From the NCBI RefSeq assembly GCF_013377275.1, contig NZ_CP016615.1, positions 744,001 to 808,000 of the forward strand: a stretch of DNA of 64,000 nucleotides. The letters run 5' to 3'. The first letter of the stretch is position 1, and every line of letters starts with the position of its first letter. A program made the position numbers and the translations under genes. Shown here one piece after another: positions 8,999-17,938 of the stretch. The stretch is from Vespertiliibacter pulmonis. Lineage in GTDB: Bacteria > Pseudomonadota > Gammaproteobacteria > Enterobacterales > Pasteurellaceae. The notes under the pieces are model-generated. The model had not been told where the DNA came from. It saw nothing but the letters and a program-made list of their open reading frames with translations, and did not search any database.

Positions 8999-9763
8999 AT
9001 GAATATTTTATTAAGCAATGATGATGGCATCTATGCCCAAGGTATCCAAACCTTAGCAACAGTATTACGCCAAGCAGGACACCAAGTAACTATAGTTGCC
9101 CCTGATCGTAATCGCAGTGCAGCTTCAAGCTGTTTGACCTTAGTTGATCCACTACGAGTTCACCGTTTTGATAATGGCGATTATACAATCATTGCAGGCA
9201 CTCCTGCCGATTGTGTTCACCTCGCTTTAAATGGTTTATTAGATACACCGTTTGATTTAGTCATCTCAGGAATTAACCACGGGGCAAATTTAGGTGATGA
9301 TGTGATCTATTCAGGCACCGTTGCAGCAGCATTGGAAGGTCGCCATTTACCCCTCCCCTCTATTGCTGTTTCACTCGTTGGTAAAAAAGAGACGAACTAC
9401 CTACAAGGCGAATGTCATTTTGAAACGGCAGCCCAAGTCGTCTTGGATCTCATTCCCCGTGTACAGCACAAAGAAATTCAGACCAATTTAGTCTTTAATG
9501 TGAATGTACCTAATCTTCCTTATGAACAATTAAAGGGAATAATGGCAACTCGCTTGGGTGATCGCTCTCCTGCCGCACAAATTATTCAACAGCAAGACCC
9601 AAGAGGAGCTGATATTTACTGGATTGGTGCAACAGGTAAGCCTATTGATGAAAGTGAAGGAACGGATTTCTATGCTATCGCTAATGGCTACGTTTCTATC
9701 ACGCCAGTTCAAGCCGATATGACTGCCCATCATTCCATTCAAGCATTAGCAGGATTACTGTAA
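8999..9763 (+). CDS. surE: 5'/3'-nucleotidase SurE
   Basis: A 254-residue metal-dependent phosphatase acting on nucleoside monophosphates. The N-terminal metal site is [15 protein letters not shown], followed by PDRNRSAAS and [23 protein letters not shown], all diagnostic of SurE. Its stop codon abuts the start of the next gene. The truD-surE-membrane protein-nlpD order resembles the E. coli surE-pcm-nlpD region, but without a protein-isoaspartate methyltransferase. Confidence 0.96.
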   Translation: MNILLSNDDGIYAQGIQTLATVLRQAGHQVTIVAPDRNRSAASSCLTLVDPLRVHRFDNGDYTIIAGTPADCVHLALNGLLDTPFDLVISGINHGANLGDDVIYSGTVAAALEGRHLPLPSIAVSLVGKKETNYLQGECHFETAAQVVLDLIPRVQHKEIQTNLVFNVNVPNLPYEQLKGIMATRLGDRSPAAQIIQQQDPRGADIYWIGATGKPIDESEGTDFYAIANGYVSITPVQADMTAHHSIQALAGLL

Positions 9764-10348
9764 ATGAAATTATTTGGTAAAATCTACGATAAAACAATAG
9801 CGTGGTCAAAACATAAATTTGCCATAGGCTGGCTATGCTTTGTTAGTTTTATTGAAGCCATTTTTTTTCCTATTCCGCCTGATGTAATGTTAATTCCAAT
9901 GGCAGTAAGTAAACCCACAAATGCTACTCGTTATGCAATTTTTACCACTCTTGCCTCTGTTATTGGTGGAATGATTGGTTATGCCATTGGTTATTTTGCT
10001 TTTGATTGGGTAAAAGGAGTGATTTATGATTGGGGAATGCAACAGGCTTTTGAACAAATAATGACGTGGTTTGAAACTTGGGGCATTGCTATCGTTTTTT
10101 TAGCTGGATTTTCGCCTATTCCCTACAAACTATTTACAATTGGCGCAGGCGTACTGCAAATGGCGTTTTTCCCTTTTATCCTCACTTCGGCAATTTCTCG
10201 CTTTGCTCGCTTTTTTCTTGTCGCAAAATTATCTGCTTGGGGTGGTGAAAAATATGCGGATAAAGTCCGCCAATCTATTGAATTTATCGGGTGGGGAACT
10301 GTCGTACTAGCCGTTATTTCCTATACTATTTATCAATTATTCAAATAA
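9764..10348 (+). CDS. DedA/YqaA-family inner-membrane protein
   Basis: A 194-residue protein with four to five hydrophobic segments and the SNARE-associated (DedA/VTT) motif pattern: FIEAIFFPIPPDVMLIP near 30-46 and FLAGFSPIPYKLFTIGAG near 118-135, which resemble the paired re-entrant glycine/proline motifs of the family. Members are linked to membrane lipid flipping or envelope homeostasis. The closest named relative I recognise is YqaA. It begins immediately after the surE stop codon and is followed after six bases by a lipoprotein, so it is part of the same operon. Confidence 0.8.
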   Translation: MKLFGKIYDKTIAWSKHKFAIGWLCFVSFIEAIFFPIPPDVMLIPMAVSKPTNATRYAIFTTLASVIGGMIGYAIGYFAFDWVKGVIYDWGMQQAFEQIMTWFETWGIAIVFLAGFSPIPYKLFTIGAGVLQMAFFPFILTSAISRFARFFLVAKLSAWGGEKYADKVRQSIEFIGWGTVVLAVISYTIYQLFK

Positions 10349-10354
10349 GGAACG

Positions 10355-10855
10355 ATGATGAAAAAATCTCTTTTAATGCTTTCATTGCTTGCTTTCGGAT
10401 TAGCAGGCTGTAATTCGGGTTCATCAGATACAACAGCCGCAGAAATTACCAGTGTTGGTACACCTGATTGGCAAAATCCTGAAATACAACAAGCTCCTAT
10501 GCCAAGCACAATGGCACAACCAAGCTATCAAGCACCACAAGCGGTTCAAAATATCCCACAACCACTCGGGCAAGGTGCTCAGCCAAACTATGGAATGCCG
10601 CAAGCAGTACAAAGTGGAATGAAACAAAGTGAGACCGTAGGTAACTGCCAAGTTATTCGCGATGGCGCAAACAGCCCAATTTATGCTCAAATTCAAAAAG
10701 GGTGCTATACCGATACGTCCTATACTGTCGGCAAACAAGATACTGTCTTCTTAATCGCTTATCTGTCAGGTACATCTGTATCAGATATTGCTCGTCTAAA
10801 TCATTTAGTTCCACCCTACCAATTAAAAATGGGTCAGGTACTTCGTTTAAAATAA
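10355..10855 (+). CDS. Short LysM lipoprotein, NlpD-like but lacking the peptidase domain
   Basis: A 166-residue predicted lipoprotein with a signal peptide and lipobox LAGC (Cys about residue 19), a Pro/Gln-rich linker and one C-terminal LysM domain (about 122-166; YTVGKQDTVFLIAYLSG, ARLNHLVPPYQLKMGQ). LysM binds peptidoglycan. The domain and its lead-in (NSPIYAQIQKGCY) closely parallel the next gene, nlpD (NAPIYSQIDKGFY), which suggests tandem duplication with loss, or never gain, of the M23 domain. It probably sits in the outer membrane facing the wall. Specific function is unknown. Confidence 0.75.
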   Translation: MMKKSLLMLSLLAFGLAGCNSGSSDTTAAEITSVGTPDWQNPEIQQAPMPSTMAQPSYQAPQAVQNIPQPLGQGAQPNYGMPQAVQSGMKQSETVGNCQVIRDGANSPIYAQIQKGCYTDTSYTVGKQDTVFLIAYLSGTSVSDIARLNHLVPPYQLKMGQVLRLK

Positions 10856-10868
10856 TTTGAGGTTGCCA

Positions 10869-12107
10869 ATGCAAAAATCATTTCTTTTATTACCGCTTGC
10901 AGCAATCATTTTGAGTGCGTGTAGCTCAAATCCACCTGCGCCTATTGTAAATGCTCAAGGTAGCGAAATGGCACAAAACAGCCAAGTTGGTGTTTATCAA
11001 GGATCAACTCGCCCTATTGAAACGATCAATAATAGCGGTTGGCAAGCTGAGCCACCAATAGCCACATTGCCTACGCCAAGCTATTCTCAGCCGACTTATG
11101 CACCACAACCAAGCTATCAACCTGCTTACCAGCCCTCTCCGCAGCCTGTGGCTACAAAACCCGTAGCGGTCGCTCCTAAGCCAACACTAAAACCTACGGT
11201 AAAACCGAAAAAACCTGTACCGCAAGATTTTACCATCCCCCGTGATGAAAAAAATGCCCCGATTTATAGCCAAATCGATAAAGGGTTCTACAATGGTGAT
11301 ACCTATACGGTACGTAAAGGCGACACAATGTTTTTAATTGCCTATATTGCAGGGAAAGATGTTAAAGAAATCGCTAAACTCAATAATATGAGCGAACCTT
11401 ATCAACTCAATGTGGGGCAACAAATTAAACTCGGTAAAGAAGAAAAGCAAAAAGAGCAACAACAGGTAGTAACAACAGCTCCAGCACCTCAACCGATCAA
11501 ACCAGTTGAACCTGAAGTAACTTATACCCAAGCAGCCAACGGCACAGCTTATGGCTCAGATGGTACAGTAACAGGTCCAATTAAAGCTAAAACAGGGGCA
11601 GAAGCACCAATCACCCCTCGTCCTGTTATCACAGCGACCACGGGTACTGCTCCAGCAGTTAGCAAAATTACTGCAACCACTGGTACACCAAGCTCAGTAC
11701 GATCAACAAGTTATAATCAAGCCCCAGCACTCTCTTCAGTAAAATGGCAATGGCCTACTCAAGGGCGAGTAATTACAGGATTTTCTTCCGCAGAAGGGGG
11801 AAATAAAGGGCTAGATATCGCAGGTAACAAAGGTCAACCAGTAAAAGCAGCCGCAGCAGGTAAAGTTGTTTACGCAGGTAATTCACTACAAGGCTATGGT
11901 AACTTAATCATCATTAAACATAACGATGATTTCCTCAGTGCCTATGCACATAATGATAGTATGAAAGTTGATGAACAAGATACTGTTAAAGCCGGTGAAA
12001 CCATTGCTACATTAGGTAGTACAGGGACGAACAGCAATAAATTGCATTTTGAGATCCGTTATCAAGGGAAATCAGTCGATCCTGCCCGTTATTTACCAAG
12101 ACGTTAA
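10869..12107 (+). CDS. nlpD: Murein hydrolase activator NlpD (LysM-LytM lipoprotein)
   Basis: A 412-residue lipoprotein: lipobox ILSAC, a long Pro/Gln/Lys-rich linker, a LysM domain near residues 145-190 and a C-terminal LytM/M23 domain near 300-410. The LytM domain looks catalytically dead: the first zinc-ligand His is replaced (GNKGLDIAG instead of H-x-G-x-D) and the second HxH motif is NKLHFEI. This is typical of NlpD, which activates amidase AmiC at the septum. I chose the ATG at 10869 with GAGG six bases upstream, not the TTG at 10857. Confidence 0.88.
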   Translation: MQKSFLLLPLAAIILSACSSNPPAPIVNAQGSEMAQNSQVGVYQGSTRPIETINNSGWQAEPPIATLPTPSYSQPTYAPQPSYQPAYQPSPQPVATKPVAVAPKPTLKPTVKPKKPVPQDFTIPRDEKNAPIYSQIDKGFYNGDTYTVRKGDTMFLIAYIAGKDVKEIAKLNNMSEPYQLNVGQQIKLGKEEKQKEQQQVVTTAPAPQPIKPVEPEVTYTQAANGTAYGSDGTVTGPIKAKTGAEAPITPRPVITATTGTAPAVSKITATTGTPSSVRSTSYNQAPALSSVKWQWPTQGRVITGFSSAEGGNKGLDIAGNKGQPVKAAAAGKVVYAGNSLQGYGNLIIIKHNDDFLSAYAHNDSMKVDEQDTVKAGETIATLGSTGTNSNKLHFEIRYQGKSVDPARYLPRR

Positions 12108-12128
12108 TCTATTTGCAAAAAAATAGCT

Positions 12129-12160
12129 AAACTGACCGCTTATCGGTGGTCAGTTTCTAT
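12129..12160 (+). terminator. Hairpin between nlpD and tag
   Basis: AAACTGACC (12129-12137) pairs with GGTCAGTTT (12148-12156), followed by TCTAT. It is a probable weak terminator for nlpD. The left arm runs into an uptake-sequence core (ACCGCTT). Confidence 0.55.
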
Positions 12161-12173
12161 AAGGAATTTACTA

Positions 12174-12731
12174 ATGACTCGTTGTAATTGGGCTGGTGAT
12201 AGCCAAATTTATATAGACTATCACGACAATGAATGGGGTAAGCCTCAATTTGATAGTCAAGTACTGTTTGAAAAGATTTGCCTAGAAGGACAACAAGCAG
12301 GGCTTTCATGGATTACTGTGCTCAAAAAACGAGAAGCATATCGCCGTGCATTTTACCAATTTGATCCTGTAAAAATTGCTGAAATGGGTGATCACGATCT
12401 TGATCAACTCGTACAAAACCCAGAGCTAATTCGCCACCGTGCTAAATTAGCCGCCATTATTAGCAACGCCAAAGCTTATCTTAAAATGCAAGCTAATGGT
12501 GAAGAATTTAGCCAATTTATTTGGGCATTTGTTAATCATCAGCCCCAAATTAACGATGCTCCAACTGCTGATACTATTCCAGCCTCAACGCCCACCTCGA
12601 CCTTGCTCTCTAAAGCTTTGAAAAAACGAGGATTTACATTTGTTGGTCCAACAACTTGCTATGCCTTTATGCAATCTATGGGGTTAGTTGATGATCACCT
12701 CAATCACTGTTTCTGTAAAACAAAACGATAA
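12174..12731 (+). CDS. tag: DNA-3-methyladenine glycosylase I
   Basis: A 185-residue HhH-GPD-superfamily glycosylase that removes 3-methyladenine from alkylated DNA. Zinc ligands of the Tag family are visible: Cys4 (MTRCNWAG), His17 (YHDNEWG), and the C-terminal His and Cys in DDHLNHCFC. EKICLEGQQAGLSWITVLKKR is split here as EKICLEG and QQAGLSWITVLKKR, both diagnostic. Its stop overlaps the next start by one base (TAATG), so it leads a four-gene operon. Confidence 0.95.
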   Translation: MTRCNWAGDSQIYIDYHDNEWGKPQFDSQVLFEKICLEGQQAGLSWITVLKKREAYRRAFYQFDPVKIAEMGDHDLDQLVQNPELIRHRAKLAAIISNAKAYLKMQANGEEFSQFIWAFVNHQPQINDAPTADTIPASTPTSTLLSKALKKRGFTFVGPTTCYAFMQSMGLVDDHLNHCFCKTKR

Positions 12732-13504
12732 TGGATATACCAATAGCCTCCCATTCAGGGCAATCAGCTATCTTTGAGATTGTATTTGCTCATAATGATG
12801 AGCCAATCCCCACTGAATTTTTGCAATTTTTTCCGCCAATCTCACCGCTTGCATTACGTTCTGAGCGCTTAATCCGTAAGCAAAAAAGCCGTAAAATGGC
12901 TTATTTTCTGCTACATCAGCTCGCTCAAAAATACGGCCTTGATCCCCATCTGTTTACTCAAATACAACGCACAGAAAGTGGTCGCCCTTATATTAGTGAT
13001 CAACGTGTTGATTTTAATATTAGTCACTCTGGCGATTGGGTTGCCGTAATTTTTTCCTTTTCTGAGAAGGGGCAAAAACGAGTTGGCATTGATATAGAAC
13101 ACCCACAAAAAACTCGGCAATATACCAATTTATTACGTTACTATGCGACCGCACAGGAAATCAGTGAAATTGAAGATTTTTCCGTTCTACCACAACTGGC
13201 GACTTTACCAGACCGTTTCTACCTAAGTTGGTGCTTACGAGAAGCCATTTTGAAATCACAAGGGATAGGCATTATTAAGCTATCAGAAGTTTATCATCAA
13301 TTAGAAAAACAGCACATCACTTCTATCCACGCCCCAAAAGGTCAGCTCTGCTTTCATTTTCAACTGCCTTTTTATTTGGCTTATTTTTTTGAACAACCAC
13401 TGTCTATGTTATCATTACCTTCCCTTTTTCAATGGAAAAAGGGTAAATTCAATCCTATAATTTCATCACCTTTTATCCATTATCAGGTCAATCAATATGC
13501 CTAA
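12731..13504 (+). CDS. 4'-phosphopantetheinyl transferase (Sfp/AcpT type)
   Basis: A 257-residue member of the Sfp-type phosphopantetheinyl transferases, which attach the CoA-derived arm to acyl or peptidyl carrier proteins. The three core motifs are seen: FNISHSGDWVAV, GIDIEHP with the metal-binding acidic residues, and WCLREAILKSQGIGI, which corresponds to the family's W-x-x-K-E-A-x-x-K with Arg in place of the first Lys. No carrier protein or polyketide/NRPS gene is nearby, so the target is unknown. It overlaps tag and psiE at its two ends. Confidence 0.85.
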   Translation: MDIPIASHSGQSAIFEIVFAHNDEPIPTEFLQFFPPISPLALRSERLIRKQKSRKMAYFLLHQLAQKYGLDPHLFTQIQRTESGRPYISDQRVDFNISHSGDWVAVIFSFSEKGQKRVGIDIEHPQKTRQYTNLLRYYATAQEISEIEDFSVLPQLATLPDRFYLSWCLREAILKSQGIGIIKLSEVYHQLEKQHITSIHAPKGQLCFHFQLPFYLAYFFEQPLSMLSLPSLFQWKKGKFNPIISSPFIHYQVNQYA

Positions 13505-13916
13505 ATTAAACCTTGAAGGACAACATTCTAAATTTGCCAAAATAATTTCTGAAACTTTTCAATGGCTCTTAAACTTTTCATTATTAGTCGCAGGCATTCT
13601 GTTATCGTACGCTCTCTTTTCGGAAGCCTATTCACTGGCAGAATTATTACTCGGCACGAGTGAAAAATTTCAAATTGTAGAAAAAATAGTGATTTTCTTT
13701 CTCTATTTTGAATTTCTTGCCTTGATCGTGCAGTATTTCAAATACAACTACCACTTTCCACTCCGCTATTTTTTATATATCGGTATTACTGCAATGGTTC
13801 GGCTCATTATTGTTGATCATTCCAATGCTGTTCATACCCTACTATTCGCTCTTTCAATTTTAATTATGATACTGGCACTTTATGTCGTACATAGTAACAG
13901 ACTGCGTAAAAGCTAA
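13497..13916 (+). CDS. psiE: PsiE-like membrane protein
   Basis: A 139-residue protein with four predicted membrane segments (about 20-42, 60-82, 88-105, 112-132). The layout and motifs (FLYFEFLALIVQYFKYNYHFPLRY split as FLYFEFLALI and YNYHFPLRYF; HTLLFALSILIMILAL) fit PsiE, named in E. coli as phosphate-starvation inducible; its role is unknown. It overlaps the upstream transferase by eight bases, so it is translated from the same transcript. Confidence 0.78.
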   Translation: MPKLNLEGQHSKFAKIISETFQWLLNFSLLVAGILLSYALFSEAYSLAELLLGTSEKFQIVEKIVIFFLYFEFLALIVQYFKYNYHFPLRYFLYIGITAMVRLIIVDHSNAVHTLLFALSILIMILALYVVHSNRLRKS

Positions 13917-13931
13917 ATAAGAGAACAAACA

Positions 13932-14555
13932 ATGAATAACATTCCCCAATTTTCCCACCAAGACCTCGAAATTCTACGAGAAGAAACCGTTTATCAAGGG
14001 CATTTTCAACTTAAAAAAATAGCTTTCCGCCATAAACTTTTTTCAGGTGAAATGAGCGGTGAAGTTGTACGAGAATTATTGATTAAAGGGGCAGCATCTG
14101 CCGTTATTGCTTACGATCCATGGCAAGATAATGTTGTGTTAATTGAGCAAGTTCGTATTGGGGCTTATGATCCGAGTACATCTCAATCACCTTGGCAACT
14201 CGAACTAATTGCTGGAATGATCGATACGGATGAATCCCCTGAAGAAGTCGCTATTCGAGAAAGCCAAGAGGAAGCAGGTATTACGCTTAGACATTTAGAA
14301 CATATCTTAAGTATATGGGATAGTCCCGGTGGAATGGTTGAGCGATTACATCTATTTTTAGGATTAGTTGATAGTACCAAAGTTGGTGGAATTTATGGTT
14401 TAGCTGAAGAAAATGAAGATATTTTCGTACACGTTGTCAACCGCACACAAGCCTATCAATGGGTAGAGCAAGGTAAAATTGATAATGTCATTGCCGTAAT
14501 CGGCTTACAATGGCTACAACTTAATTACCACAACTATGTAGCAATTTCTGACTAA
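13932..14555 (+). CDS. nudF: ADP-ribose pyrophosphatase (Nudix)
   Basis: A 207-residue Nudix hydrolase cleaving ADP-ribose to AMP and ribose 5-phosphate. The Nudix box is complete (GMIDTDESPEEVAIRESQEEAGI region, residues about 96-118, with Glu of RESQEEAG as catalytic metal ligands). PWQLELIAG upstream and WDSPGGMVERLHLF downstream match the NudF/ADPRase subgroup. It is last in the tag operon. Confidence 0.93.
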   Translation: MNNIPQFSHQDLEILREETVYQGHFQLKKIAFRHKLFSGEMSGEVVRELLIKGAASAVIAYDPWQDNVVLIEQVRIGAYDPSTSQSPWQLELIAGMIDTDESPEEVAIRESQEEAGITLRHLEHILSIWDSPGGMVERLHLFLGLVDSTKVGGIYGLAEENEDIFVHVVNRTQAYQWVEQGKIDNVIAVIGLQWLQLNYHNYVAISD

Positions 14556-14570
14556 ACTCACCGCTTGTAA

Positions 14571-14594
14571 GTTCCCCGCTAACATCTGGGGAAC
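14571..14594 (+). terminator. Weak hairpin after nudF
   Basis: GTTCCCC (14571-14577) pairs with GGGGAAC (14588-14594) over a 10-base loop, followed by a pyrimidine-rich tail (CTTCTCCTTTTCC). It is plausible as a terminator but lacks a clean T-run. Confidence 0.4.
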
Positions 14595-14650
14595 GCTTCT
14601 CCTTTTCCAATAAAAATAGACAAGTTTTCCCTATTTTGCTAGACTTAATT

Positions 14651-14669
14651 GAAAATAATTCTCATTTTA
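14651..14669. promoter_or_regulatory. Candidate Fur box upstream of lldD
   Basis: GAAAATAATTCTCATTTTA, read on the other strand, matches about 14 of 19 positions of the classical Fur consensus (GATAATGATAATCATTATC). It lies about 70-90 bp before the lldD start and is followed by an AT-rich CATATAAAAT that could hold a -10. This suggests iron control of lactate oxidation; the match is visual only. Confidence 0.45.
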
Positions 14670-14738
14670 ACCATATAAAATCCACACCGTAAAACTTAAA
14701 CTTTACGTACATATACACATTACAAGAGGTTATCGACT

Positions 14739-15884
14739 ATGATTATTTCATCTGGCAATGATTATCGAAAAGCAGCACGCCGCCGAGTTCCCCCTTTTAT
14801 GTTTCATTATGCCGATGGTGGCTCTTATGCCGAGCAGACGCTGGCCCGTAATGTTAGCGATTTAGCCAATATCGCCCTTAGACAACGTGTTTTAAAAGAT
14901 ATGTCCGAGCTAAATACCGAAATTGAATTATTCGGCGAAAAGCTATCAATGCCATTAGCACTTGCCCCTGTTGGTGCATTAGGAATGTACGCACGCCGTG
15001 GTGAAGTACAAGCCGCCAAAGCAGCGGATAATAAAGGTATTCCATTTACATTGTCTACGGTTTCTATCTGCCCGATTGAAGAAGTTACCCCTGCAATCAA
15101 ACGCCCAATGTGGTTCCAACTTTATGTCTTGCGTGATCGAGGCTTTATGAAAAATGCATTAGAACGAGCCAAAGCAGCAGGCTGTTCTACCTTAGTATTT
15201 ACCGTTGATATGCCAACTCCCGGGGCTCGCTACCGTGATATGCATTCTGGAATGAGTGGTCCATATAAAGAAATTCGCCGTATTATTCAAGGTGCAACCC
15301 ACCCATTTTGGGCGTGGGACGTTGGAATTAAAGGTAAACCACATACATTAGGTAATGTATCCAAATACCTTGGTAAAGATGTTGGCTTGGATGACTACAT
15401 CGGCTGGCTAACTGAAAATTTTGATCCGTCTATTTCGTGGAAAGATTTAGAGTGGATCCGTGAATTTTGGGACGGCCCGATGGTGATTAAAGGTATTCTT
15501 GATCCGCAAGATGCTAAAGATGCAGTAAGTTTCGGTGCTGATGGGATCATTGTCTCTAACCACGGCGGCCGCCAATTAGACGGCGTATTATCAAGTGCTA
15601 AGGCTTTACCAGCTATTGCTGATGCGGTAAAAGGGGATATTAAAATTCTTGCCGATTCTGGAATACGCAATGGTTTAGATGTCGTACGAATGATTGCCCT
15701 TGGTGCCGATGCGTGTATGCTTGGACGAGCTTATATTTATGCGTTAAGTACTTCAGGTCAAGCAGGCGTCGAAAACCTACTTGATATTTTCAACAAAGAA
15801 ATGCGAGTGGCAATGACATTAACAAGTAACCAGAAAATCAGTGATATTACCCGTGATGCATTGGTTAATTTAGCTAAAATCTAG
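14739..15884 (+). CDS. lldD: FMN-dependent L-lactate dehydrogenase LldD
   Basis: A 381-residue membrane-associated flavoenzyme oxidising L-lactate to pyruvate and passing electrons to the quinone pool. Motifs of the alpha-hydroxy-acid oxidase family are complete: [32 protein letters not shown] and [13 protein letters not shown], which holds the catalytic His and Arg. [21 protein letters not shown] completes the FMN phosphate site (given here as two adjoining parts [10 protein letters not shown] and [11 protein letters not shown]). It has its own upstream region with a Fur-like box and a strong terminator, so it is probably monocistronic. Confidence 0.96.
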   Translation: MIISSGNDYRKAARRRVPPFMFHYADGGSYAEQTLARNVSDLANIALRQRVLKDMSELNTEIELFGEKLSMPLALAPVGALGMYARRGEVQAAKAADNKGIPFTLSTVSICPIEEVTPAIKRPMWFQLYVLRDRGFMKNALERAKAAGCSTLVFTVDMPTPGARYRDMHSGMSGPYKEIRRIIQGATHPFWAWDVGIKGKPHTLGNVSKYLGKDVGLDDYIGWLTENFDPSISWKDLEWIREFWDGPMVIKGILDPQDAKDAVSFGADGIIVSNHGGRQLDGVLSSAKALPAIADAVKGDIKILADSGIRNGLDVVRMIALGADACMLGRAYIYALSTSGQAGVENLLDIFNKEMRVAMTLTSNQKISDITRDALVNLAKI

Positions 15885-15897
15885 CCGAAAAATAAAA

Positions 15898-15930
15898 AAA
15901 CGGTGAGCTATTTTCTCACCGTTTTTTTAT
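15898..15930 (+). terminator. Terminator after lldD
   Basis: CGGTGAG (15901-15907) and CTCACCG (15915-15921) with flanking A and T tracts form an A-rich/T-rich bordered stem with seven T residues following. Confidence 0.85.
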
Positions 15931-16114
15931 TTCTAATAATTTATATATTCCCTTCACAAACCCTTCTACTATTTATACTTGATTCTAATGTAAGTTTAAT
16001 TCTCTTTAAAAAGCATTAAAACTGCACAATTAAATATCTAATAAGAAGAAACAAAGAAAATAAAAAGATTTGCCCTATTAACATATTTATTTTAATACGG
16101 CAAACTGAGACTTA

Positions 16115-16143
16115 AAACTAACGTAGATCAACTACGTTAGTTT
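16115..16143 (-). terminator. Terminator after hfq
   Basis: AAACTAACGTAG (16115-16126) pairs perfectly with CTACGTTAGTTT (16132-16143) over a five-base loop, 18 bases beyond the hfq stop codon. It may act in both directions. The 170 bases between this and the lldD terminator contain no gene that I can see. Confidence 0.75.
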
Positions 16144-16161
16144 ATTCATACAGATAGAAAA

Positions 16162-16434
16162 TTACTCTGCTTTTTCTATAACATCTGTAGCTGCAAGTGG
16201 TGCAGATTGATGGGCTGTATTATTGTGGTTAATAGAACGAGCAGGCACAATTGTTGAAATGGCGTGTTTATACACCATTTGGCTTACGGTATTTTTTAGC
16301 AAAATAACGAACTGATCGAATGATTCAATTTGCCCTTGTAATTTAATACCATTTACTAAATAAATGGAAACAGGGATACGCTCACGACGCAGTGCATTTA
16401 AGTATGGATCTTGTAAAGATTGACCTTTTGCCAT
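16162..16434 (-). CDS. hfq: RNA chaperone Hfq
   Basis: A 90-residue Sm-like hexameric protein that pairs small RNAs with mRNAs. The Sm1 motif ([20 protein letters not shown], residues 4-23) and Sm2 motif ([14 protein letters not shown], 53-66) are fully conserved. The C-terminal tail (67-90) is shorter than the E. coli tail, as usual in Pasteurellaceae. It follows miaA by 58 bases in the standard miaA-hfq order; hflX is not adjacent. Confidence 0.97.
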   Translation of the reverse strand: MAKGQSLQDPYLNALRRERIPVSIYLVNGIKLQGQIESFDQFVILLKNTVSQMVYKHAISTIVPARSINHNNTAHQSAPLAATDVIEKAE

Positions 16435-16492
16435 TTTTGGATTCCTTCTAGTTATTTTTATCTACTTATTTGCCAAAGACGATAGAATATTA

Positions 16493-17434
16493 TCATAAAT
16501 TAGGGTGATATTGGTTCAATTTTTCAATCATTTTTACATAAGCCCCTTCAGGATCTAAGCTATCTAGCCAGTGGATCTCACTTGTCCAACCTCTTAACCA
16601 AGTAATTTGGCGTTTAGCAAGCTGGCGAGTTGCACAAATGCCCTTAAAAATAGCTTCATCTAAACTAATCTCCCCAGCCAAATATTCCCACATTTGGCGA
16701 TAGCCCACACAACGAATGGACGGTAAATCAGGGTGTAAATCTCCACGCTCAACTAACCGCTTAACTTCTTGTTCAAAACCAAGCTCGACCATTTTATGAA
16801 AACGTTGTTCAATCCGTTGATGTAGTACGGCTCGATCTTCTGGAGCAATCGCAAACTGCATAATATCATAAGGAATACTCTCGCCTTGCAAAGCGGTCAG
16901 TTCCGTCATTGTTTTTCCAGATACGTAAAAAACTTCTAATGCACGGTTAATCCGCTGGCTATCATTAGGATTAATCCTTGCTGCTGAAATAGGATCAACA
17001 GCTTCCAACTCTTGATGTAATGCCTGCCAACCCAATTTCTTTGCTTTTTCCTCAATTTCTAACCGTACTTCAGGCACCGCTGATGGTAAAGGCGAAAGCC
17101 CTTCTAACAAGCCTTTATAATACAACATTGTGCCACCGACTAGCAGGGGTATTTTCCCTTTTGCAGTAATGTCTGCCATTTCTCGCAAAGCATCTTCACG
17201 AAAATTTGCCACAGAATAGCTTTCCACAGGATCGATAATATCAATCAAACGGTGAGGAGCAAGCGCTAATTCTGCTTGGTTTGGTTTTGCTGTGCCAATA
17301 TCCATTCCTTTATAAATCAAGGCAGAATCGACACTAATAACTTCTACTGGTAGCGTTTGGCATAGTTTTATCGCTAAATCTGTTTTACCCGAGGCAGTAG
17401 GCCCCATTAAAAAAATCGCAGGTGGTTTATGCAT
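16493..17434 (-). CDS. miaA: tRNA dimethylallyltransferase MiaA
   Basis: A 313-residue enzyme that isopentenylates A37 of tRNAs reading UNN codons. The P-loop is [46 protein letters not shown] and [14 protein letters not shown] are signature stretches, and [14 protein letters not shown] marks the C-terminal part. It is normal in length and runs into hfq on the minus strand. Confidence 0.96.
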   Translation of the reverse strand: MHKPPAIFLMGPTASGKTDLAIKLCQTLPVEVISVDSALIYKGMDIGTAKPNQAELALAPHRLIDIIDPVESYSVANFREDALREMADITAKGKIPLLVGGTMLYYKGLLEGLSPLPSAVPEVRLEIEEKAKKLGWQALHQELEAVDPISAARINPNDSQRINRALEVFYVSGKTMTELTALQGESIPYDIMQFAIAPEDRAVLHQRIEQRFHKMVELGFEQEVKRLVERGDLHPDLPSIRCVGYRQMWEYLAGEISLDEAIFKGICATRQLAKRQITWLRGWTSEIHWLDSLDPEGAYVKMIEKLNQYHPNL

Positions 17435-17506
17435 TGTTTTTACTCAATAAAATAAAGCGGCTAGATTGTAACGAAATATTGCAAAATATTCATCAAATCT
17501 TACCGC

Positions 17507-17540
17507 TTATAAAACAAAAGGCTTGGGTTTCCCCAAGCCT
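17507..17540 (-). terminator. Terminator after rplS
   Basis: AGGCTTGGG (17519-17527) pairs with CCCAAGCCT (17532-17540). On the minus strand the stem is followed by TTTTGTTTTAT. It ends the rpsP-rimM-trmD-rplS operon. Confidence 0.85.
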
Positions 17541-17563
17541 CTGTGCAAATTGCAACCTTGCGA

Positions 17564-17914
17564 TTAGTCGCCAAGACGCTCTTTGATACGTGCAGATTTA
17601 CCTGAACGCTCACGTAAGTAGTAAAGTTTCGCTTTACGTACCGCACCTTTACGTTTAACAGCAATGCTGTCAATCACTGGTGAGTGAGTTTGGAATACAC
17701 GCTCAACGCCTACGCCGTTAGAGATTTTACGTAAGGTAAATGCTGAATGCAAGCCACGGTTACGAATTGCAATAACCACGCCTTCGAACGCTTGCAAACG
17801 TCTTTTACTACCTTCTACTACCCATACTTTAACTTCTAATGTATCACCTGGACGGAAGCTAGGTACGTTCTGTTTTAACTGTTCTTGTTCGATTTGTTTG
17901 ATGATGTTACTCAT
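17564..17914 (-). CDS. rplS: 50S ribosomal protein L19
   Basis: A 116-residue protein located at the 30S-50S interface. It begins with the typical [20 protein letters not shown] and contains [19 protein letters not shown] and the basic end [17 protein letters not shown]. It is the last gene of the four-gene operon, 24 bases after trmD. Confidence 0.97.
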   Translation of the reverse strand: MSNIIKQIEQEQLKQNVPSFRPGDTLEVKVWVVEGSKRRLQAFEGVVIAIRNRGLHSAFTLRKISNGVGVERVFQTHSPVIDSIAVKRKGAVRKAKLYYLRERSGKSARIKERLGD

Positions 17915-17938
17915 TTTTAAACCTTCTAAATCCTAGAA

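Noticed and set aside
12731-13504. Phosphopantetheinyl transferase as a marker of a secondary-metabolite cluster
   Set aside because: Neighbours are DNA repair, PsiE and Nudix genes; no carrier-protein or synthase gene is present.
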